DNA from: Caldilineales bacterium
GTDB taxonomy: Bacteria > Chloroflexota > Anaerolineae > JAAEKA01
Reading direction: 5' to 3'
DNA: 5,344 nucleotides
NCBI GenBank assembly: GCA_021463315.1
Contig: JAJTXO010000330.1
Span: 1-5,344 of the forward strand
Below are positions 1-5,344 of this stretch, piece after piece. The stretch's first letter is position 1; every line of letters begins with the position of its first letter. The notes under the pieces were generated by a model that was not told the DNA's origin, made no database searches, and was given only the letters and a program-made list of their open reading frames with translations. Made by a program: the position numbers and the translations under genes.

Positions 1-233
1 CGGCCGGCGGGCCGGGCGCGGGCAGCCTGGAGGCCGCCATGCCGGGCCTGGTGCTGGACGTGCTGGTGGCCGAGGGGGATGAGGTCAGCCAGGGCCAGCC
101 GCTGGTGCTGCTTTCGGCCATGAAGATGGAGCTACGCATCGCTGCGCCGGCCGCGGGCCGGGTGGCTAAGATTCGCTGCCAGGCCGGGCAGGTGGTGGAG
201 CGGGGACAGGTGCTGGTGGAGTTGGCGCAGTGA
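1..233 (+). CDS. C-terminal biotinyl domain of a biotin-dependent carboxylase (5' end outside window)
   Basis: This is the end of a gene whose start lies outside the window. The frame is open from base 3, and residues before the first ATG (base 39) already belong to the domain: it reads GSLEAAMPGLV, matching the family's A-P/A-MPG-x-V opening strand. The ATG is therefore internal, not the start. The biotin attachment motif is SAMKME, encoded around bases 115-132, with AMKM as the biotinylation tetrapeptide. The hammerhead fold is complete up to the TGA at 231-233. In this family the domain carries carboxy-biotin between the biotin carboxylase and carboxyltransferase sites in the cytoplasm. 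The MPG-type opening resembles the C-terminus of single-chain acetyl-/propionyl-/methylcrotonyl-CoA carboxylase alpha subunits, but a pyruvate carboxylase, oxaloacetate decarboxylase or free carrier protein is also possible because nothing upstream is visible. It converges with the MFS gene, leaving only 18 bases between the two stop codons. Confidence 0.85.
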   Translation, partial: AGGPGAGSLEAAMPGLVLDVLVAEGDEVSQGQPLVLLSAMKMELRIAAPAAGRVAKIRCQAGQVVERGQVLVELAQ

Positions 234-251
234 AAAAGGGCCGGGCGGGCT

Positions 252-1556
252 TTATGGGGTGACAGGATCGGGCTGCGCCAGGGAACGCTCGTAGTCCGCG
301 CGCTCCTGCATCTCGTGGCGCAGGGTGGCGATATCCTTCGGCACCAGGAAGATCACGGCCATATAGATCAAGCCACAGATCAGCCAGGCGATGGTGTTGA
401 TGCTCAAGATCGCCGTGCCCAGCGAGGCGCGGTCGGCGATGATGCCGGCCATCAGCGGGGCCAGCGCCGCGCCGGCCGATTCGATCAGGTATTGAATCGA
501 GATGGCTGTGCTGCGCACCTCCGGCAGGGTCACATCCGAGACGGTGGAGACCATGTTGGGTCCGGCAAAGGGGATGAACAAAGCCGTGGCGGCCAGCAGG
601 GCCAGGAAGAGCATCTGGTTCTCGGCCGGCACGGCCAAGGTCAAGACCATCAGCAGCGCGCCGAGCAGCACGCCAACCGTGGCGACAATGGCCCGGCCGC
701 CGGGCGTGCGTTTGAACAGCGCGTCGCCCAACGCGCCGCCGATGGGATAGCCGACCGCCAGCACCAGCACGGCCACGGCCATGGTCACGAAGAGCGCCGT
801 GCCCTCGTAGCCCCGCTCCTGCTCCAGATAGGTGAAGAACCAGAAATTGATCACGTTCCAGGGGAAGACGCCGAAGAAGCCTTGCAGGAAGAGCAGGCGC
901 AGGGTGCGCTTTTTGAACAGCCCGCGCGCCACCGGCCAGCTAAAACGATAGGTGGTGCTCATCTCCAGGCCGGCCAGCTCCGGTTCGCTGCTGCCGCGCT
1001 GGGGCTCCTTGACGCCGAAGTAGATCACCGCGGCCAGCAGCACCCCCAAGGTGCCGGTGATGAAGAACACCGCGCGCCAGCCGATGGTGTCCCGCAGCGC
1101 CAGGGCCAGGATCATGCCGGCCAGAAAGCCCAGCGGCATGGCCAGTTGCAGCAGGCCATAGACCCGGCCGCGCTTGTCGGGGCTGAAATAGTCGGCGATC
1201 AGGCTGTAGATGCCGGGATAGCTGGAGTCGTCGATGCCGGTGCTGGCGCGCGTCACCAGAAAGGCGCGGTAGGTGGGGGCGATGGCGTTCAGCCAGGTGG
1301 TGGCGCCCCAGAGCAGCGAGGCCAGCGCCAGCAGCTTGGCGCGGGCGAAGCGGTCGTAGAGGTAGCCCCACACCGGATAGAACAGCGCGCCGACGATCAG
1401 CGCGCCCGTGCTGACCGCGCCCATCTGGGTCATGGTGATGCCAAAGGTCTCCATGATGTTGGGCGTCAGCGTGCCGATCAGCAGCTTGTCCGACTGATGC
1501 AGCAGCATGAAGAGGAAGAAGGTCGCGACGACAAACCAACGATGGCGAGATTTCAA
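252..1556 (-). CDS. Major facilitator superfamily permease, 12 transmembrane segments
   Basis: This is a 434-residue inner-membrane secondary transporter. Hydrophobic segments lie at about residues 7-28, 45-65, 75-95, 98-120, 132-152, 160-182, 219-241, 254-280, 289-309, 313-333, 345-372 and 382-405, giving the 6+6 MFS layout with a central cytoplasmic loop at 183-218. The motif-A signature after TM2 reads GYLYDRFARAK (64-74), and its counterpart after TM8 is GGALGDALFKRTPGGR (273-288). TM1 carries SDKLLIG, similar to the D-R/K of Spinster-like and related MFS members. The DVTLPEVRSTA stretch (341-351) is also typical of that broad group. I cannot assign a substrate or direction. The start is TTG at 1554-1556: the same frame has a TGA at 1560-1562, so no earlier start exists, and the first internal ATG (codon 17) would cut into TM1. 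It lies 13 bases downstream of the NTase gene and is probably co-transcribed. The last codons (PDPVTP) lie on a copy of the TGACAGGG-type word found as an array at 5287-5344. Confidence 0.9.
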   Translation of the reverse strand: MKSRHRWFVVATFFLFMLLHQSDKLLIGTLTPNIMETFGITMTQMGAVSTGALIVGALFYPVWGYLYDRFARAKLLALASLLWGATTWLNAIAPTYRAFLVTRASTGIDDSSYPGIYSLIADYFSPDKRGRVYGLLQLAMPLGFLAGMILALALRDTIGWRAVFFITGTLGVLLAAVIYFGVKEPQRGSSEPELAGLEMSTTYRFSWPVARGLFKKRTLRLLFLQGFFGVFPWNVINFWFFTYLEQERGYEGTALFVTMAVAVLVLAVGYPIGGALGDALFKRTPGGRAIVATVGVLLGALLMVLTLAVPAENQMLFLALLAATALFIPFAGPNMVSTVSDVTLPEVRSTAISIQYLIESAGAALAPLMAGIIADRASLGTAILSINTIAWLICGLIYMAVIFLVPKDIATLRHEMQERADYERSLAQPDPVTP

Positions 1557-1559
1557 GCG

Positions 1560-1566
1560 TCACCTC
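1560..1566 (-). promoter_or_regulatory. Ribosome binding site of the MFS gene (supports the TTG start)
   Basis: The minus strand reads GAGGTGACGCTTG. The GAGGTG core sits four bases before the TTG codon, or six measured from AGG. The site lies wholly inside the 13-base gap after the NTase stop codon. Its final TGA is the in-frame stop that rules out any upstream start for the permease. Without this site the TTG would be easy to miss in favour of an internal ATG. Confidence 0.7.
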
Positions 1567-1569
1567 GAT

Positions 1570-2079
1570 TCATTGGGCAGCTTCTTCGACTAACGCATCA
1601 AACACTGGCAGCAGATCGCCGCCATACTGCTCCAGGTACAACCGCACGCGGCGCACATCGGCGCCGGCGTTGACCAGCTCAACCACGTCCAGCAGATCCT
1701 GGCGGCGCCTGGCCCTGAGCTTCATGTAGATCAATGCCTCGATGGGCACCACGGCCAGCCCCTGGCTGAGGGATGGGTCATCCAGGACTTCTTCCAACTG
1801 CGGCCCAAGGGCTACCGGCGACAAATAGTCGATCCTCACGCCGTCGACCTCGATCGGCACACCTGGCCGGAAGGTAACCAGCACGCCGTGGTGCTCGAAA
1901 GCCTCCTCGCCCACCAGAAAATCGACATCGGCCGTAGCCCGAACGTAGCCGTGGGCGCCCACCGCCAAGCCGCCGGCCAGTGCATGGCGGATCCCTAATT
2001 GTTCCAACTGTACCGCCGTTTTGAGGGCGGCATCACGTACTTTGGGCGAGACGAAGTCCAGCGCTTCTTTGATGTCCAT
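1570..2079 (-). CDS. Nucleotidyltransferase-fold protein (AbiEii/DUF6036-like), 169 aa
   Basis: This is a small cytoplasmic protein with the hallmark of minimal nucleotidyltransferases. GG at residues 36-37 is followed by AHGYVRATADVDFLV (42-56), giving GG-x(5)-HG-x-x-R-x-T-x-D-x-D with the metal-binding acids D51 and D53. A third acid is likely D84 in VRIDYLS. The C-terminal half has MKLRARRRQDLLDVVEL (119-135), matching the K-x-R-x-R-x-x-D-x-x-D helix seen in AbiEii-type and related NTases. It would transfer a nucleotide to an unknown acceptor. The family includes toxins of type IV toxin-antitoxin systems as well as uncharacterised housekeeping proteins, and no AbiEi-like antitoxin gene is in the window. 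I chose the ATG at 2077-2079 because a good Shine-Dalgarno sequence precedes it. The frame is open to 2184, but that upstream ATG overlaps the -35 box of the promoter. A start at 2124 is possible (15 extra residues) but has no clear ribosome site. The gene leads an apparent two-gene unit with the MFS permease. Confidence 0.75.
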   Translation of the reverse strand: MDIKEALDFVSPKVRDAALKTAVQLEQLGIRHALAGGLAVGAHGYVRATADVDFLVGEEAFEHHGVLVTFRPGVPIEVDGVRIDYLSPVALGPQLEEVLDDPSLSQGLAVVPIEALIYMKLRARRRQDLLDVVELVNAGADVRRVRLYLEQYGGDLLPVFDALVEEAAQ

Positions 2080-2084
2080 GAAGC

Positions 2085-2092
2085 CCACCTTT
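2085..2092 (-). promoter_or_regulatory. Ribosome binding site deciding the NTase start
   Basis: The minus strand reads AAAGGTGGGCTTCATG, with AAAGGTGG ending five bases before the ATG at 2079. Neither upstream in-frame ATG (2184 or 2124) has a comparable purine-rich sequence, so this site argues for the 169-residue form. Confidence 0.65.
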
Positions 2093-2155
2093 CTGCGGGG
2101 GAGTTGAGCATATGACAGGTGCATGGCCGTCTCGTTGGTGGTCGTTTGCAGCCGC

Positions 2156-2184
2156 ATTGTACACAAGACGCCCTTGCCGGTCAA
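2156..2184 (-). promoter_or_regulatory. Sigma-70-type promoter for the NTase-MFS unit
   Basis: On the minus strand a -35 hexamer TTGACC (2179-2184, consensus TTGACA) is followed by exactly 17 bases and a -10 hexamer TACAAT (2156-2161, consensus TATAAT). Each box differs from consensus at one position, and the spacing is optimal. Transcription would begin near base 2149, leaving an untranslated leader of about 70 bases before the ATG at 2079. The site lies downstream of the terminator of the carboxylase operon, as expected for a fresh transcription start. No operator palindrome is evident around it. In a GC-rich genome such a match by chance is unlikely but not impossible. Confidence 0.65.
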
Positions 2185-2401
2185 AGGTCGCCTGCGTCCG
2201 GCCCGTGCAGGGGCTTTATCGGCGCCCAGGCCCTCTAGCCAGGTACTGCCCGGCCACGCTCACCAGCAGCGCCAGCATGGCCACCTCCCGGCCAGGGCCG
2301 CCGCGTCGGCCAGCATCAGCGCGGCCAGGATGCCGGCCGCTGCCTGGTCGGGGCCGCCTGGCAGCAGGCGCAGCAGCCTGAGCATGGACATGGCGCGGGG
2401 C
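2185..2401. other. Intergenic stretch with no convincing gene
   Basis: This GC-rich stretch lies between the carboxylase terminator and the NTase promoter. I see no recognisable protein family on either strand and no structural RNA. The only thing of note is on the minus strand: a 20-codon frame at 2278-2216 (begins MLALLVSVAGQY, ends TAA) preceded by GGGAGG at ribosome-site distance. It overlaps the end of a second hydrophobic frame that can be read from an ATG at 2391 to a TGA at 2260-2262. A one-base change near 2285 would join the two into a roughly 58-residue Ala/Leu-rich chain. This could be a frameshifted remnant, a pair of coupled tiny reading frames, or chance in Ala/Leu-biased GC-rich DNA. 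I favour chance or remnant. Confidence 0.4.
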
Positions 2402-2439
2402 AAAAAGCAATCCGATTTCCCCGAAGAAATCGGACTGCT
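2402..2439 (-). terminator. Intrinsic (rho-independent) terminator of the BC-carrier operon
   Basis: The two arms 2406-2419 and 2426-2439 form a 14-base stem with one mismatch (at 2410/2435) around the six-base loop 2420-2425. On the minus strand the loop reads TTCGGG, and the stem is followed directly by a TTTTT run (2402-2406; the last A/T pair of the stem overlaps it). The hairpin starts 10 bases after the stop codon of the carrier gene (2450), so it should end transcripts coming from the biotin carboxylase side. Confidence 0.88.
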
Positions 2440-2449
2440 GAGCATGCTG

Positions 2450-2983
2450 TCAATGCAGCGTTATCAGCACATCGCCTTGGTTGACTGAGTTGCCTGGCTT
2501 GGCCTTGATGGTGGCGATGACGCCGGGCCGCGGCGCGCGCAGCTCGTTCTCCATCTTCATGGCTTCCAGAATCACCAGCGTCTGGCCGGCCTCCACCTCG
2601 GCGCCCTCTTCCACCAGCACCTTGACCACCAAGCCGGGGATGGGAGCCTTGATGGCCGAATCGCCCGCGCCGCCAGCCAGCGCGCCGCTCACCTGACTGG
2701 CCCGATAGGCGCGCTCGTCCAGCACCCGCACCTCGTAGCCCTCATAGCCCTGGCTGGAGACCATCACGCGGTAGCCGTGGCGCTCGGTTTCCTGAACGTG
2801 GACTTCGTAGGATTTGCTGTCCAGCAGCAGGGAGTAAAGATCCAGTTTGCCGATGCGCTGCAAGTCGGCGTGATAGCGCCGCCCGCCGATATGCAGCAGT
2901 CCCTCTTCGTCGATCTCAATTTCGTAGATCTGACCGCCGCCGACCGGCGCGCCGGTGGGGGCAATGGTGGCAATGTACTTCAT
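2450..2983 (-). CDS. Biotin carboxyl carrier protein with N-terminal BT-like domain, 177 aa
   Basis: The C-terminal residues 109-177 form a complete biotinyl domain, opening with IKAPIPGLVVKVLVEEG and carrying the attachment motif EAMKMEN with Lys143 as the biotinylated residue. It should shuttle carboxy-biotin from the biotin carboxylase encoded just upstream to a carboxyltransferase that is not in this window. Residues 1-95 are rich in alternating hydrophobic strands (YSLLLDSKSYEVHVQE, YRVMVSSQGYEGYEVRV). They lack the Pro/Ala-rich linker and the EAMKLMN motif typical of Escherichia coli-type AccB. I infer that they correspond to the BT domain that joins BC and BCCP in propionyl-CoA carboxylase-type alpha subunits, so this carrier looks like the detached C-terminal part of such a subunit. 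A short Gly/Ala linker (99-107) separates the two domains. The start ATG at 2981-2983 is preceded by AGGAG at 2990-2994 with a six-base spacer. The gene is the second of the operon, 63 bases after BC, and is followed by a strong terminator. Confidence 0.88.
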   Translation of the reverse strand: MKYIATIAPTGAPVGGGQIYEIEIDEEGLLHIGGRRYHADLQRIGKLDLYSLLLDSKSYEVHVQETERHGYRVMVSSQGYEGYEVRVLDERAYRASQVSGALAGGAGDSAIKAPIPGLVVKVLVEEGAEVEAGQTLVILEAMKMENELRAPRPGVIATIKAKPGNSVNQGDVLITLH

Positions 2984-3001
2984 TGCTGACTCCTATCCGT
3001 G

Positions 3002-3038
3002 CCCACCGCTCCTCTCCCCGCGAGAGAGGAACGATGGG
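3002..3038 (-). repeat. Inverted repeat (15-bp stem) between BC and carrier genes
   Basis: Arms 3002-3016 and 3024-3038 pair over 15 positions around the seven-base loop 3017-3023. In minus-strand RNA 13 pairs are Watson-Crick and two are G-U. No T-run follows, so it is not an intrinsic terminator. It ends just eight bases before the AGGAG ribosome site of the carrier gene and starts eight bases after the BC stop codon. The CCTCTC/GAGAGG core flanked by CACCC/GGGTG-like ends resembles dispersed palindromic intergenic elements known from many bacteria. A role in mRNA stability or in setting the BC-to-carrier ratio is possible but is inference. Confidence 0.65.
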
Positions 3039-3046
3039 TGAGGACG

Positions 3047-4534
<1,488 letters not shown>

Positions 4535-4560
4535 GAGGATACCTTTTGGGAGGAGGTAGA

Positions 4561-4742
4561 TTGGTAGATTGGTAGATCGGTAAATTGGTCGTGTAGCGCG
4601 CGACTAATCTACCAATGCATCAATCACCGCTCTGCCAATTTACCAACATACCGATCACCGCTCTACCAATTTACCAACGCACCAATCACCGCTCTACCAA
4701 TCTACCAACGCACCAATCACCGCTCTACCAATCTACCGTCAC
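4561..4742. repeat. Tandem array of ~31-bp units with inverted copies at its left end
   Basis: Four contiguous 31-base units lie at 4619-4649, 4650-4680, 4681-4711 and 4712-4742, preceded by a half-matching unit at about 4604-4618. The two central-right units are the most alike. The fourth diverges only in its last bases, and the first carries a few substitutions. Each unit contains ATCACCGCTCTACCAAT and then TTACC or CTACC. Bases 4561-4589 hold the same words in reverse orientation (TTGGTAGATTGGTAGATCGG and on). GGTAAATTGG at 4579-4588 is the exact complement of CCAATTTACC at both 4635-4644 and 4666-4675, so several alternative hairpins are possible. The array occupies the gap between the BC gene and the unknown upstream gene, and covers that gene's last codons. 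There are no unique spacers, so it is not a CRISPR array. Confidence 0.85.
4576..4616. repeat. Imperfect inverted repeat at the left end of the 31-bp array
   Basis: Arms 4576-4591 and 4601-4616 are complementary at 13 of 16 positions around the nine-base loop TGTAGCGCG (4592-4600). It marks the point where the repeat words change orientation. It lies about 40 bases upstream of the BC start codon and has no following T-run on either strand, so I do not call it a terminator. It could lie in the 5' leader of the BC transcript. Confidence 0.5.
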
Positions 4743-5282
4743 AAACACTTGATCCGGCGCGAAGGACTGTCTGGGTAGGCCATGCAGCCAGCGCAAGACG
4801 CCGAAGGATGGATGCAGGGGATCCAGCACCAGCCGTTGGATGTCTACAATGCTGCCCTGCACCGGTTGCCAGAGCAGGTCGCCTATGTCCAGGGCCAGCA
4901 GGCCCCGCAGGCTGGCCACGCCCATCAGCCAGTCGCCCACGGCCAGCCCGAAGGGCACGCCAGCCGGCTCCGGCTGATCAGGGTCGATCAAATCGAGGCG
5001 CAGCGGCAGGCCGCAGTCCAACAGCGCCTGGCAGAAGGTCTCGTCGCGGCCCCGATGGCGCTCGATCTGGCTGATGCGGCCGCAGAAGACGCTGCGCTCC
5101 AGATTCAGCGGCTTGAAGGCTGGCGGGCCGTAGTTGACGCGCTCAAACCAGTTGGCCGCGTCATCGCGGCCCGGCAGCAGCGGCCCGGCGTCCAGTTGCA
5201 CGGTCAACGGCAGGCCCACCATGACGCCGCCGCGTTCGTTGGCAGCAAATTGTTCGTCGGAAAGAATGAAGGTGGCGCGCAT
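4725..5282 (-). CDS. Uncharacterised protein, 185 aa
   Basis: I do not recognise a family. The protein appears soluble, with no signal peptide or clear membrane helix. Residues 1-35 (MRATFILSDEQFAANERGG onward) are followed by an aromatic patch (WFERVNYGPPAFKPLN, 45-60), cysteines at 67, 84 and 90, an acidic/proline stretch (DLIDPDQPEP, 97-106), and a Leu/Gly-rich segment (111-137) too interrupted by charges to span a membrane. Codon use looks like that of the neighbouring genes, and the varied composition supports real coding. The final residues VTVDW and the TAG stop at 4725-4727 are encoded by the 31-bp repeat array. The start is uncertain: the ATG at 5280-5282 has no Shine-Dalgarno sequence because it abuts a pyrimidine-rich (on this strand) 8-bp repeat. 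The frame also stays open through that repeat to the window edge, so translation could begin further upstream. It is on the same strand as the BC operon, 190 bases away, with the repeat array between. Confidence 0.6.
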   Translation of the reverse strand: MRATFILSDEQFAANERGGVMVGLPLTVQLDAGPLLPGRDDAANWFERVNYGPPAFKPLNLERSVFCGRISQIERHRGRDETFCQALLDCGLPLRLDLIDPDQPEPAGVPFGLAVGDWLMGVASLRGLLALDIGDLLWQPVQGSIVDIQRLVLDPLHPSFGVLRWLHGLPRQSFAPDQVFVTVDW

Positions 5283-5286
5283 GGGA

Positions 5287-5344
5287 TGACAGGGTGACAG
5301 GGTGACAGGGTGACGGGGTGACAGGGTGACAGGGTGACGGGGTG
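5287..5344. repeat. 8-bp tandem repeat (TGACAGGG/TGACGGGG), continues past window edge
   Basis: Seven full units run from 5287 to 5342 and a partial unit ends the window. Units 1, 2, 3, 5 and 6 are TGACAGGG. Units 4 and 7 are TGACGGGG, giving a 24-base higher-order period over the last six units. Because 24 is a multiple of three, the array reads on the minus strand as a repeating octapeptide PRHPVTLS in frame with the unknown gene and without stops. The array abuts that gene's predicted start codon. Its full length and whether another gene lies beyond are not visible. Confidence 0.9.

Noticed and set aside
39..41. ATG at base 39 as the true start of the left-edge gene
   Set aside because: The residues just before it (GSLEAA) already belong to the first strand of the biotinyl domain, and the ATG encodes the Met of the conserved MPG. 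The frame is open to the window edge.
231..256. Bidirectional terminator between the convergent left-edge and MFS genes
   Set aside because: The gap has a GC-rich core with A- and T-runs at its ends, but the core (GGGCCGGGCGGGC) is not self-complementary enough to form a stable stem.
315..1673. A 452-codon open frame on the plus strand opposite the MFS and NTase genes
   Set aside because: It crosses the junction of two well-supported minus-strand genes and reads as a Gln/Gly/His/Arg-rich sequence without family features. I treat it as antisense shadow.
2080..2184. 35-residue N-terminal extension of the NTase starting at ATG 2184
   Set aside because: That start lies in the -35 box of the promoter and upstream of the expected transcript start, and it lacks a ribosome site. 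The ATG at 2079 has a good one.
4535..4724. Promoter for the biotin carboxylase operon inside the repeat array
   Set aside because: Several TTGGTA and TTGATG words resemble -35 boxes, but none has a reasonable -10 hexamer at 16-18 bases, and the words repeat with the array. No single site can be supported.
4604..4742. CRISPR array
   Set aside because: The 31-base units directly abut each other with no unique spacers, there are no cas genes, and inverted copies are present.

Overview
The window is GC-rich bacterial DNA and is almost entirely protein-coding. It holds five complete or nearly complete genes and the 3' end of a sixth. Four of the five are ordinary families: a biotin carboxylase, a biotin carrier protein, a major facilitator transporter and a small nucleotidyltransferase-fold protein. 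The fifth, at the right edge, is an unrecognised 185-residue protein. GC-rich coding, a separate BC plus biotin-carrier pair, and short tandem intergenic repeats built on TTGGTAGA-like and TGACAGGG-like words would fit Chloroflexota (Anaerolineae/Caldilineae-like). That placement is an impression from general knowledge, not something the sequence proves.

Layout from left to right: (1) 1-233, plus strand, is the C-terminal biotinyl domain of a larger protein that begins outside the window. (2) 252-1556, minus strand, is a 12-helix MFS permease starting at TTG. It ends convergently with gene 1. (3) 1570-2079, minus strand, is a 169-residue nucleotidyltransferase-like protein only 13 bases upstream of the permease. 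The two probably form one transcript from a near-consensus sigma-70-type promoter at 2156-2184. (4) 2080-2449 has no convincing gene but contains that promoter and a strong intrinsic terminator (2402-2439) for the operon to its right. (5) 2450-2983 and 3047-4534, minus strand, are a biotin carrier protein and biotin carboxylase, in the transcription order BC then carrier, with a 15-bp-stem hairpin in the gap between them. (6) 4561-4742 is a tandem array of about 31-bp units with inverted copies at its left end. (7) 4725-5282, minus strand, is the unknown gene, whose last codons lie inside that array. (8) 5287-5344 is an 8-bp tandem repeat running off the window.

Functionally, the BC and the carrier together supply the biotin-carboxylation half of an acyl-CoA (or similar) carboxylase: BC uses ATP and bicarbonate to carboxylate the biotin on Lys143 of the carrier. 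No carboxyltransferase is visible, so the acyl substrate cannot be assigned. The partial left-hand gene also ends in a biotinyl domain, so a second biotin-dependent enzyme lies close by. Nothing in the window links the NTase/MFS pair to the carboxylase genes, because a terminator and a fresh promoter separate them.

I found no tRNA, rRNA, insertion sequence, CRISPR array or convincing undescribed multi-gene system. The least explained parts are the two repeat arrays flanking the unknown gene and the orphan NTase placed in front of a transporter.
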